NCBI RefSeq assembly: GCF_014648515.1
Contig: NZ_BMRG01000020.1
Coordinates: 1-64,000 of the forward strand
Reading direction: 5' to 3'
DNA from: Saccharothrix coeruleofusca
Lineage (GTDB): Bacteria > Actinomycetota > Actinomycetes > Mycobacteriales > Pseudonocardiaceae
DNA: 64,000 nucleotides
Shown here: piece after piece, positions 38,235 through 45,687 of the stretch
Layout of the letters: every line of letters begins with the position of its first letter
Position numbering within the stretch: position 1 is the first letter of the stretch
Translations under genes and position numbers: made by a program
The notes under the pieces: generated by a model
What the model was told of the DNA's origin: nothing
Database searches by the model: none
Seen by the model: only the letters and a program-made list of their open reading frames with translations

Positions 38235-39392
38235 TCAGTCTTTCACCCAGGACCCCTTGCTCATGACCTCTTGGGGACGCAGGTCGGCGTCGAGCACCAC
38301 GAGGTCGGCGGCCAGGCCCGCGCGCAGCTCGCCGGTCCGGTCGGCCAGCCCCAGCAGCCGCGCGGGCCGGGTCGCCGTGGCGCGCACCGCCTCGACCACG
38401 TCCAGCCCGCACGCCACGACCGCGTTGCGGAACGCGGCGTCCATGGTCAGCGTGCTGCCCGCCAGCGCCGCGCCGCCCGCCAGCGTCGGCACGCCGTCGA
38501 CCACGCGCACCTCCAGCCCGCCCACGTCGTACACGCCGTCACCCGCGCCCGCCGCCGCGATCGCGTCGGTGACCAGCACGGTCCGGTCCGCGCCCGCGTG
38601 CCGGGCGGCCAGCCGCACCGTGGTCGGGTGCAGGTGGACCAGGTCGCAGATCAGCTCCACGGTGACCCGGTCGTCGTCGAGCAGCGCGCCGATCGGGCCG
38701 GGCTCGCGGTGGTGCAGCGGGCGCATCCCGTTGAACAGGTGGGTGGCCACGCTCGCGCCCGCGTCGACGGCCGGGCGGATCTGGGCCGCGGTGGCGTCGG
38801 TGTGGCCGATCGCGGCCAGCACGCCGTTGTCCACCAGCCGCGCGATCGCGTCGACGGAGTGCTCCAGCTCGGGCGCGACGGTCACCATCCGCACGGTCCC
38901 GCGACCGGCCTTGAGCAGGGCGTCCACCGCGGAGCGCTCGGGCGGGCGGAGGATGGCCGGGTCGTGCGCGCCGCAGCGGGCCGCGGACAGGAACGGGCCC
39001 TCCAGGTGGATGCCCGCGACCACGCCGTCCTCGACCAGCTCGGCCAGCGCGGAGACCTGGTCGGCCAGCTCCGGCACCGGGCGGGAGACCAGGCTGGCCA
39101 GCATCGTGGTGGTGCCGTGCTGGAGGTGCGCCGCCGCGGCCTTGCGCACCCGTTCCGGGTCCGCGCTGGTGAACGCCTCACCGCCGCCCCCGTGGCAGTG
39201 GATGTCCACGAAGCCGGGCACCACCCAGCCGCCGCCGACGTCGGTGGTCGGCCCCTCCGGCGGGGAGTCGCGCCCCACCGCCGTGATGCGGCCGTCGCGC
39301 ACCGCCACCCAGCCCCGGTCGAGCACCCCCTCGGGCGTGACCACCCGACCACCGGTCAGCGTCACGTCCACGGGTCCGCCCCACGTGCTCAT
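38235..39392 (-). CDS. nagA: N-acetylglucosamine-6-phosphate deacetylase
   Basis: The 385-aa amidohydrolase removes acetate from GlcNAc-6-P. It shows the metal motif HCH (His65, His67) in GFVDIHCHGGGG, the conserved GIHLEGPFLS, IGHTDAT, THLFNGMRPLHHREPG and the catalytic Asp in VTDAIAAAG. GGAGGAGAG precedes the ATG, which overlaps the sugar-kinase stop (ATGA). With the ROK kinase upstream it forms a GlcNAc catabolic operon, and a DasR-like site lies before the operon. Confidence 0.94.
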   Translation of the reverse strand: MSTWGGPVDVTLTGGRVVTPEGVLDRGWVAVRDGRITAVGRDSPPEGPTTDVGGGWVVPGFVDIHCHGGGGEAFTSADPERVRKAAAAHLQHGTTTMLASLVSRPVPELADQVSALAELVEDGVVAGIHLEGPFLSAARCGAHDPAILRPPERSAVDALLKAGRGTVRMVTVAPELEHSVDAIARLVDNGVLAAIGHTDATAAQIRPAVDAGASVATHLFNGMRPLHHREPGPIGALLDDDRVTVELICDLVHLHPTTVRLAARHAGADRTVLVTDAIAAAGAGDGVYDVGGLEVRVVDGVPTLAGGAALAGSTLTMDAAFRNAVVACGLDVVEAVRATATRPARLLGLADRTGELRAGLAADLVVLDADLRPQEVMSKGSWVKD

Positions 39393-40312
39393 CTCTCCTC
39401 CAGCGTGTCGATGGCCAGCAGCGCCGCGCCGAGGCACCCGGCCTCGTCGCCCAGCGCCGCCAGCCGCAGCTCCGGTCGCCGCTGGAACGTGATCAGCTCG
39501 TCCAGGCGGGTGCGCAGCGGGTCGGTCAGCAGCGGTCCGGCCATGGCCAGGCCGCCGCCCAGCACCACCGCCTCGGGCCCCAGCAGTGCCGCCACCTGCA
39601 GGATGCCCCGTGCCAGCGCGTCCACCGCCTCGTGCCACACGGTCAGCGCGTCCGGATCACCCGCCCGCACCAGCGCGGCCACCTCGGCGGCTCCCCGGAC
39701 CTCGTGCCCGGCGCGGGCGGCGTAGCGGCGGGCGATGGCGGCGGAGGAGGCGCGGGCCTCGACGCAGCCGCGCTGGCCGCAGCCGCAGGGTTCGCCGTGG
39801 CCGACGTCGACGTGCCCGATCTCGCCGGGGGCGTCGAGCACGCGGCCGTCGTGGACCAGCGCGGCGGCGATGCCGGTGCCGATGGGCATGATCACCGCGC
39901 TGCGCAGGCCGCGGGCCGCGCCCGCGCGCAGCTCGGCCAGGCCGCCCGCGCGCACGTCGTGGCCGAAGGCGGTCGGCAGGCCGGTGCGCTCGGCGAGCCG
40001 CCGGGCGAACGGGTAGTCCCGCCAGCCCAGGTTGGCGGAGTAGACGCCGGTGCCGCCCGCCTCGTCGACGATGCCGGGCACCACCACGCCGAGCGCGGCG
40101 GCCTCGCGGCCGGTGGCGGCGCGCAGCTCGTCGGCGAGGGCGGCGACCTGCTCGACCACGGCTTCGGCGGTCGCGTCGCCGTCCTCGTGGCGCGCGGTGG
40201 GGCGGCGCCGCCGCTCGACCGCGCGTACCCCGCCGGGGGTGCCCGCGACCAGGGCGGCCTTGGTGTCGGTGCCGCCGACGTCGACGGCGATCACGTGCTC
40301 GGTACGCGCCAC
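39389..40312 (-). CDS. ROK-family sugar kinase (probable GlcNAc kinase)
   Basis: The 307-aa protein has the ROK phosphate loop VDVGGTDTKAALV and the zinc-binding signature GHVDVGHGEPCGCGQRGC with EARAS following. Coupling to nagA and the upstream DasR-like palindrome make N-acetylglucosamine (or a related amino sugar) the best substrate guess; glucose or ManNAc remain possible. The GTG start at 40312 has no strong Shine-Dalgarno sequence. Confidence 0.88.
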   Translation of the reverse strand: MARTEHVIAVDVGGTDTKAALVAGTPGGVRAVERRRRPTARHEDGDATAEAVVEQVAALADELRAATGREAAALGVVVPGIVDEAGGTGVYSANLGWRDYPFARRLAERTGLPTAFGHDVRAGGLAELRAGAARGLRSAVIMPIGTGIAAALVHDGRVLDAPGEIGHVDVGHGEPCGCGQRGCVEARASSAAIARRYAARAGHEVRGAAEVAALVRAGDPDALTVWHEAVDALARGILQVAALLGPEAVVLGGGLAMAGPLLTDPLRTRLDELITFQRRPELRLAALGDEAGCLGAALLAIDTLEER

Positions 40313-40343
40313 GGGGACCGATAGTGCGTCATGGCACCGCTAT

Positions 40344-40355
40344 TGGTCTATACCA
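40344..40355 (-). promoter_or_regulatory. DasR-type (dre) operator
   Basis: TGGTCTATACCA differs by one base from the DasR core TGGTCTAGACCA known from Streptomyces. It lies 32 nt upstream of the ROK kinase-nagA operon, exactly the genes DasR controls elsewhere. The dasR gene itself is not in this window. Confidence 0.82.
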
Positions 40356-40400
40356 AACCACGGAATGGGACGCCCACCTCGTCCCACCCGCGCCCGCGAG

Positions 40401-40437
40401 CACCACCCGGCCTCGCAGGCCACCACCCGGCGGGAAC
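40401..40437 (+). repeat. CACCACCCGG direct repeats
   Basis: CACCACCCGG occurs at 40401-40410 and 40421-40430, exactly 20 bp apart. The second copy extends to CACCACCCGGCGGGAAC, a 17-nt match to 13068-13084. It may be a short dispersed repeat or a weak relative of the 48-bp element. Confidence 0.6.
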
Positions 40438-40442
40438 GCGGG

Positions 40443-41021
40443 TCAGCGCGAGGCCATGATCTTCTGCAGCGCGTCCAGCGCCCGGCTCGCCGTGGACTTG
40501 ACCGTGCCCTTGGAGATGCCGGTGGCCTCGGAGATCTCCGCCTCCGACAGGTCGCCGTAGTAGCGCAGCACCAGCACCTCGCGCTGCCTGGGCGGCAGCT
40601 GCGACAGCGCCGCGACCACGGCCTGGTGCTCCGCGGTCAGCATGGCCAGGCTCTCCGCCGAGCGGGCGTTGGCCACGTGCGGCGGGGTGTAGTCGCGGGC
40701 GGTCTTGCGCCTGCGCAGGACGCTGCGCGAGCCGTTGACCACGGCGGTGCGCAGGTAGCCCACGGCCGCCTGGGCGTCGCGCAGGTTCGACCAGTTGCGG
40801 TGCAGACCGGTGAACGCCTCCTGCACCACGTCCTCGGCCGTGGCGGGCTCGTCGACCAGCAGCAGCGCCAGGCGGATCAGCCGCATCCGGTGCTGCCGGT
40901 ACAGGTCTTCCAATGTCAGCGGGCCTGTGTGGGCGGGAGCCACCCCATCCCGGATGCGCAGGTTCGTCAGGGTGTCCTGCACGCGTACGACGCCGCCGCT
41001 GTTCTGATCCGGACCGACCAC
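40443..41021 (-). CDS. SigE-type (SigE50-like) RNA polymerase sigma factor
   Basis: The 192-aa protein has sigma region 2 (LYRQHRMRLIRLALLLVDEPATAEDVVQEAFTGLH) and region 4 (LPPRQREVLVLRYYGDLSEAEISEATGISKGTVKS). It belongs to the actinobacterial SigE-family ECF-like group, often without a clear anti-sigma factor next door, as here. The GTG start gives a 35-residue leader before region 2, which may be too long. It is divergent from a small YciI gene. Confidence 0.9.
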   Translation of the reverse strand: MVGPDQNSGGVVRVQDTLTNLRIRDGVAPAHTGPLTLEDLYRQHRMRLIRLALLLVDEPATAEDVVQEAFTGLHRNWSNLRDAQAAVGYLRTAVVNGSRSVLRRRKTARDYTPPHVANARSAESLAMLTAEHQAVVAALSQLPPRQREVLVLRYYGDLSEAEISEATGISKGTVKSTASRALDALQKIMASR

Positions 41022-41083
41022 GGGAGTGACGTTACCCCGTCAGGGGGTAGCTTCGGCGGCTGTACGGCGACATGGAGGTTCAG

Positions 41084-41362
41084 ATGGCCCGCTTCGCGGT
41101 GGAGTTGGTGTATGGGGACGACGAGCAGGCGCGGCTCGCGGTGCGGCCCGCGCACCGCGAGTACCTGGCCTCGCTGACCGAGCGCGGGGTGCTGCTGGCG
41201 GCGGGTCCGTGGGCGGACGGCACCGGCGCGCTGCTGGTCTACGAGGTCGCCGACGAGGCCGAGCTGCGGAAGGTGATCGACGCCGACCCGTACACGCCCG
41301 CCGCGGTGATCGCCGAGACCCGCGTGCACGAGTGGCAGGCGCTGCTGGGCACCTGGGTCTGA
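41084..41362 (+). CDS. YciI-like protein
   Basis: The 92-aa protein has the YCII fold pattern with the conserved Asp in HREYLASLTERGVLLAAGPWADGTGALLVYEV and a final ADPYTPAAVIAETRVHEW. The ATG at 41084 is preferred over 41072 because GGAGG lies between them. YciI proteins are dimeric ferredoxin-like proteins with possible hydrolytic or sensing roles. It is divergent from the sigma factor gene. Confidence 0.88.
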   Translation: MARFAVELVYGDDEQARLAVRPAHREYLASLTERGVLLAAGPWADGTGALLVYEVADEAELRKVIDADPYTPAAVIAETRVHEWQALLGTWV

Positions 41363-41377
41363 CCCCGCCCGTCCGCC

Positions 41378-42187
41378 TCAGGCTCCGCCCGCCGTTTCCC
41401 GGTCGGCGGCGGCGACGGCCTTGGGCGCCTGGCGGGCGACCACCACGGGGGTGAGCGCGCGGAAGAGCTTGAGCGCGCCCACCCAGCCCGGCACGTGGAC
41501 GGCCCTCTTGCGCCCGGCGATGCCCTTGACCACGGCCTTGCCCACGGCGGACACCGGGTGCTTGCGGCCCGCCGGTCCGGGCAGCCCCCGCCGCAGCGGG
41601 CCGAACACCGGGTGCCGGTCGACGCTGTCGACCATGTCCGTGGCGATCCACGAGAAGTAGGCGACGCCGACGTCCACGCCCAGGTGGCGCACCTCGGCGC
41701 GCAGACTGTGGGCGAACGCCTCGCAGCCCGCCTTGGCCGCGGAGTAGGCCGCGTTGCCGGGGATCTGCACGATCGCCGCCAGCGACGAGACGACCAGGCA
41801 GTAGCCGCGACTGGCGATCAGGTGCGGCAGGCAGGCGCGCACGGTCCGCCACACGCCCAGCAGGTTCACCTCGACCACCCGCTCGAACGCGGCCGGGTCC
41901 ACCGAGCGGACGAACCCCGTGGTGGCGATGCCCGCGTTGGCCACCACCACGTCGATGCGGCCGAAGTGCTCGACCGCCCCGTCCACCGCGGCGCGCAGCT
42001 GCGCCCAGTCGGTGACGTCGGCTTCCCACGCCTTGCCGCCGCACTGGGCGGCGACCTCGGCCAGCTGGGCGCCCTCCAGGCCGACCAGCGCCACCCGCGC
42101 GCCCATGGCGGAGAGCTGGCGGGCCACTTCCGCGCCGATGCCCCTGGCCGCGCCGGTGATCAGCACGACCTTGTCCGCGACGTCCAC
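41378..42187 (-). CDS. Short-chain dehydrogenase/reductase with hairpin-covered start
   Basis: The 269-aa SDR has GAARGIG, NAGIATTGF, a catalytic Ser (VVSSLAAI) and YSAAK. The C-terminus extends beyond the Rossmann core (VHVPGWVGALKLFRALTPVVVARQ), as in membrane-associated SDRs. GAGGAGGT precedes the GTG but lies in the 3' arm of a perfect 14-bp hairpin (42187-42224) whose 5' arm holds the complementary ACCTCC. Translation may therefore be controlled. The substrate is unknown. Confidence 0.88.
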   Translation of the reverse strand: MDVADKVVLITGAARGIGAEVARQLSAMGARVALVGLEGAQLAEVAAQCGGKAWEADVTDWAQLRAAVDGAVEHFGRIDVVVANAGIATTGFVRSVDPAAFERVVEVNLLGVWRTVRACLPHLIASRGYCLVVSSLAAIVQIPGNAAYSAAKAGCEAFAHSLRAEVRHLGVDVGVAYFSWIATDMVDSVDRHPVFGPLRRGLPGPAGRKHPVSAVGKAVVKGIAGRKRAVHVPGWVGALKLFRALTPVVVARQAPKAVAAADRETAGGA

Positions 42188-42224
42188 GGTGACCTCCTCG
42201 AACGGGTTCGCGAGGAGGTCACCG
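42187..42224 (-). promoter_or_regulatory. Ribosome-binding-site-covering hairpin of the SDR gene
   Basis: In the mRNA, CGGTGACCTCCTCG pairs perfectly with CGAGGAGGTCACCG across a 10-nt loop. The 3' arm contains the Shine-Dalgarno GGAGGT and ends at the first base of the GTG start codon, so the folded form should block initiation. Confidence 0.82.
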
Positions 42225-42258
42225 TAACTCGACCTACCGACAGTAAGCTACTGGCGGG

Positions 42259-43194
42259 TTAAACTTCGCTGGCCTTGCCGAGCAGCTCCAGCTCGGCCGC
42301 CTCCAGGCGCAGCTCCAGCGCGGGCAGCAGGTCGGCCAGCTGCTCGGGGGTGCGCGCGCTGGCGATCGGCGCGGCCACCGTCGGCTGGTCGGCCAGCCAC
42401 GCCAGCGCGACCGCCGCCGGGGCGACGCCGCGCGCCTCGGCGACCTCGTCCAGCGCCTCCAGCACGGCCAGGCCGCGCTCGTCCAGGTACTGCGAGGCGC
42501 TGGCGGCGCGCACGCTGTCCACCTCGACGCCCGGCCGGTACTTGCCGGTCAGGAAGCCCTTGGCCAGTCCCCAGTACGGCACCGCCGACAGGCCCGCGTC
42601 GGCCACCGCGGCGGACAGCTCGCCCTCGTAGGCCGCGCGCTCCATGAGGTTGTACTCCGGCTGGAGCGCGACGAACTTGACCAGTCCCTCGCGCTCGGAC
42701 GCGGCCAGCGCCTCCTGCAAGCGCGCCGCCGAGTAGTTCGACGCGGCCACGTGGCGCACCTTGCCCGCGCGCACCAGGGCGTCGAAGGCCGCCATGGTCT
42801 CCTCGACCGGGGTGCTCGGGTCGTCCTTGTGGGCGTAGTACAGGTCGATGTGGTCCACGCCGAGCCTGCGCAGCGACGCCTCGGCGGCGGTCTGGATCGT
42901 CTTGGCCTTGAGGTTGTCCAGGCCGGTCAGCATGCCGACCTTGGTCGCGACGACCACGTCGTCGCGCCGTCCGCGCTTGGCCAGCCAGCGGCCGATCACG
43001 GTCTCCGACTCGCCGCCGGAGTGGCCGGGGGCCCAGGCGGAGTAGACGTCGGCGGTGTCCACGAAGTTGCCGCCCGCCGCGGTGTAGGCGTCGAGCACGG
43101 CGAAGGACTGCTCTTCACTGGCGTTCCAGCCGAAGACGTTGCCGCCCAGGCTGAGTCGCGAGACATCGAGATCGCTGGTTCCCAACTTCGTCAT
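42259..43194 (-). CDS. Aldo/keto reductase
   Basis: The 311-aa NADPH-dependent reductase has the catalytic tetrad in context: Asp/Tyr in FVDTADVYSAW, Lys in VVATKVG and His in DLYYAHKDD. A cofactor end (PIASARTPEQLADLL) is also present. TACGTT lies 6 nt before the ATG on the minus strand (plus 43201-43206), a leaderless start. The substrate is unknown; members reduce aldehydes, sugars or ketones. It is divergent from the LLM oxidoreductase. Confidence 0.93.
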   Translation of the reverse strand: MTKLGTSDLDVSRLSLGGNVFGWNASEEQSFAVLDAYTAAGGNFVDTADVYSAWAPGHSGGESETVIGRWLAKRGRRDDVVVATKVGMLTGLDNLKAKTIQTAAEASLRRLGVDHIDLYYAHKDDPSTPVEETMAAFDALVRAGKVRHVAASNYSAARLQEALAASEREGLVKFVALQPEYNLMERAAYEGELSAAVADAGLSAVPYWGLAKGFLTGKYRPGVEVDSVRAASASQYLDERGLAVLEALDEVAEARGVAPAAVALAWLADQPTVAAPIASARTPEQLADLLPALELRLEAAELELLGKASEV

Positions 43195-43304
43195 AAATCG
43201 AACGTAGTACCACTCGGGTGAACCGCGCCGGATGGACCGACGAGGACTAAAACCCCCGTGGGAGAAGTTGTCCCGGAGAACTAGCTGATTCGTAAGGAGT
43301 CGAA

Positions 43305-44120
43305 ATGACGGTGGAGCTGGGCAGGTTCGGCGTGTGGACCATGGCGGGGAGCTGGCCGACCGGGGCGGAGGCCGCCGAGCTGGAGTCGCTGGGGTTCGGC
43401 GCGCTGTGGCTGGGCGGCTCGCCCGACGGCAGCGTGCTGGGCACCGTCGAAGCCCTGCTCGGCGCGACCGAGCGGATCACCGTGGCCACCGGCATCCTCA
43501 ACGTCTGGTCCACGCCCGCCCAGGAGGTCAACGAGCGCTACCGCGACCTGGCCTGGACCGACCGGTTCCTGGTCGGCATCGGCGCGGGCCACCGCGAGAT
43601 CGTCGGCGAGGTCTACCAGAGCCCGTACCAGAAGCTGGTGCACTACCTCGACGAGCTGGACGTGCCCAGGGACCGGCTGGCGCTGGCCGCGCTCGGGCCC
43701 AGGGTGCTCCAGCTGGCCGCCGCGCGCACCAGCGTCGCGCACCCGTACCTGGTCACCCCCGAGCACACCGCGCTGGCGCGGGAGACCGTGGGCGCGGGCG
43801 TGCTGCTGGCCCCCGAGCAGCACGTGGTGCTGGAGAGCTCGCCGGGCGAGGCCCGCGCGCTGGCCAGGCAGGCCCTGGAGTTCTACCTGGGGCTGACCAA
43901 CTACACCAACAACTGGCTGCGCAACGGGTTCACCGAGGACGACCTGGCCGATGGCGGGAGCGACCGGCTGGTGGACGCCCTGGTCGCCTGGGGGACCCCT
44001 GAACGGGTGGCTTCTCGGCTGCGCGAGCACCACGACGCGGGCGCGGACCACGTGGCCGTCCAGGTGATCGGGCCGGACCGCGAGCGCGCCTACCGGGAGC
44101 TGGCCGCGGCGCTGGCCTGA
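43305..44120 (+). CDS. LLM-class F420-dependent oxidoreductase
   Basis: The 271-aa protein shows the luciferase-like TIM barrel: GRFGVWTMAGSWPTGAEAAELESLGFGALWLGGSPDGS, ITVATGILNVWSTPAQEVNERY and FLVGIGAGHREIVGEVYQSPY. The TIGR03620-like N-terminus suggests coenzyme F420 rather than FMN (inference). AAGGAG precedes the ATG. A strong hairpin follows the stop. The substrate is unknown. Confidence 0.88.
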   Translation: MTVELGRFGVWTMAGSWPTGAEAAELESLGFGALWLGGSPDGSVLGTVEALLGATERITVATGILNVWSTPAQEVNERYRDLAWTDRFLVGIGAGHREIVGEVYQSPYQKLVHYLDELDVPRDRLALAALGPRVLQLAAARTSVAHPYLVTPEHTALARETVGAGVLLAPEQHVVLESSPGEARALARQALEFYLGLTNYTNNWLRNGFTEDDLADGGSDRLVDALVAWGTPERVASRLREHHDAGADHVAVQVIGPDRERAYRELAAALA

Positions 44121-44127
44121 GCGGGGC

Positions 44128-44162
44128 GGGGCGTCGCCCACGACGGCCGTGGGCGACGCCCC
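44128..44162. terminator. Terminator hairpin between LLM and DUF427 genes
   Basis: A perfect 15-bp stem GGGGCGTCGCCCACG / CGTGGGCGACGCCCC with a 5-nt loop lies between convergent genes. Confidence 0.92.
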
Positions 44163-44169
44163 CACCCGG

Positions 44170-44454
44170 TCAGGCGCTGACCTCCACGCCCTTCCAGAAA
44201 GCTATGCGCCCCTTGATGTTCGAGGCCGCTTCCTTGGGCTCCGCGTAGTACCACGCGGCGTCGGTGTTCTCCTCGCCGTTGACGTGCAGGGAGTAGTAGT
44301 TCGCGGTGCCCTTCCACGGGCACACCGACGTGGTTTCGGAGGGCCGCAGGTATTGGGACCTCACCGATTCGAGTGGGAAGTAGTGGTTCCCCTCGACGAT
44401 CTCCGTCTCGTCGCTCTCGGCGATGATCTCGCCGTTCCATCGTGCGATCGCCAT
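44170..44454 (-). CDS. DUF427 family protein
   Basis: The 94-aa protein matches DUF427: ARWNGEIIAESDETEIVEGNHYFP, CPWKGTANYYSLHVNG and AWYYAEPKEAASNIKGRIAFWKGVEV. The family is a small beta-barrel of unknown function. Codon use is slightly less GC-rich than in the neighbours. TAGTGG lies 5 nt before the ATG, possibly a weak leaderless promoter. Confidence 0.9.
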   Translation of the reverse strand: MAIARWNGEIIAESDETEIVEGNHYFPLESVRSQYLRPSETTSVCPWKGTANYYSLHVNGEENTDAAWYYAEPKEAASNIKGRIAFWKGVEVSA

Positions 44455-44547
44455 GACCCCACTATGCCGGTGATCAAGTTCCGGTGCCGGGGTTGGTCGT
44501 AGGATGCAGCGGACACGGCGTTCCGGGCACCTGAGGAGGACCTACCG

Positions 44548-45582
44548 ATGCCCATCGCAACCCCCGAGGTCTACGCCGAGATGCTTGACCGGGCCAAGGC
44601 GAACGAGTTCGCCTACCCCGCGATCAACGTCACCTCGTCCGAGACGCTCAACGCGGCGCTGCGCGGTTTCGCGGAGGCCGAGAGCGACGGGATCATCCAG
44701 GTCTCGACCGGTGGTGCCGAGTTCGCCTCGGGCACCAAGGTCAAGGACATGGTGACCGGCGCGGTCGCGCTGGCCGAGTTCGCGCACGTGGTCGCCGAGA
44801 AGTACCCGGTGAACATCGCGCTGCACACCGACCACTGCCCCAAGGACAAGCTCGACGGCTACGTCCGGCCGCTGGTGGCGATCAGCCAGGAGCGGGTGGA
44901 CCGCGGCCAGAACCCGCTGTTCCAGTCCCACATGTGGGACGGCTCCGCGGTGCCGCTGGACGAGAACCTCAAGATCGCCTCCGAGCTGCTCGACCTCACC
45001 GCCAAGGCGCGGATCATCCTGGAGATCGAGGTCGGCGTGGTCGGCGGCGAGGAGGACGGCGTCGCCAACGAGATCAACGACAAGCTCTACACCACGCCCG
45101 AGGACTACCTGAAGACGGTGGACGCGCTGGGCGCCGGGGAGAAGGGCCGCTACCTGGTGGCCGCCACCTTCGGCAACGTGCACGGCGTCTACAAGCCGGG
45201 CAACGTCAAGCTGCGCCCGGAGATCCTCAAGCAGGGCCAGGACGTGGTGGCCGAGAAGCTGGGCCTCCCGGCAGGCTCCAAGCCGTTCGACCTGGTCTTC
45301 CACGGCGGCTCCGGCTCGCTGCTGGAGGAGATCCACGAGGCGGTGTCGTACGGCGTGATCAAGATGAACATCGACACCGACACGCAGTACGCCTTCACCC
45401 GCCCCGTCGTGGGCCACATGTTCAGCAACTACGACGGTGTGCTGAAGGTGGACGGCGAGGTCGGCAACAAGAAGGCCTACGACCCGCGCAGCTACCTCAA
45501 GGCCGCCGAGCAGGGCATGGCCGCCCGCGTCGCCCAGGCGTGCGAGCACCTGAAGTCCTCCGGCCGCATGATCGCCGGGTAG
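44548..45582 (+). CDS. fba: Class II fructose-bisphosphate aldolase
   Basis: The 344-aa zinc enzyme cleaves fructose-1,6-bisphosphate in glycolysis. It shows PAINVTSSETLNAALRG, the zinc-ligand HTDHCPKDKLD, EIEVGVVGGEEDGV, NVHGVYKPG and the C-terminal VFHGGSGS and NIDTDTQYAFTRP. GAGGAGG precedes the ATG. The stop TAG is part of a 48-bp element, giving the end RMIAG-stop. It corresponds to mycobacterial fba (Rv0363c). Confidence 0.98.
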   Translation: MPIATPEVYAEMLDRAKANEFAYPAINVTSSETLNAALRGFAEAESDGIIQVSTGGAEFASGTKVKDMVTGAVALAEFAHVVAEKYPVNIALHTDHCPKDKLDGYVRPLVAISQERVDRGQNPLFQSHMWDGSAVPLDENLKIASELLDLTAKARIILEIEVGVVGGEEDGVANEINDKLYTTPEDYLKTVDALGAGEKGRYLVAATFGNVHGVYKPGNVKLRPEILKQGQDVVAEKLGLPAGSKPFDLVFHGGSGSLLEEIHEAVSYGVIKMNIDTDTQYAFTRPVVGHMFSNYDGVLKVDGEVGNKKAYDPRSYLKAAEQGMAARVAQACEHLKSSGRMIAG

Positions 45583-45621
45583 TAGGAACAGGCACCGAAA
45601 AGACCACCGGGTGGTACTTGC
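45574..45621 (-). repeat. 48-bp interspersed element, copy 4
   Basis: Minus-strand copy with ends GCAAGTACCACC and CTACTACCCGGC. It contains the TAG stop of fba (45580-45582). It is head to head with copy 5, the two separated by an 18-nt hairpin loop region. Confidence 0.9.
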
Positions 45622-45657
45622 CGACGCTCCAGGGCGTCGGCAAGTACCACCCGGTGG
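45604..45657. terminator. Long hairpin formed by two head-to-head 48-bp elements
   Basis: A 24-bp perfect stem (CCACCGGGTGGTACTTGCCG... against its complement) with loop TCCAGG joins copies 4 and 5. It lies between the convergent fba and membrane-protein genes and should act as a bidirectional terminator. Confidence 0.9.
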
Positions 45658-45687
45658 CGTTTCGCGGGCAGGTTTCTACTACCGGGT
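45640..45687 (+). repeat. 48-bp interspersed element, copy 5
   Basis: Plus-strand copy beginning GCAAGTACCACC and ending TTCTACTACCGGGT (its last bases are diverged). It contains the stop codon (TAG, minus strand 45679-45681) of the membrane protein gene. Confidence 0.85.
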
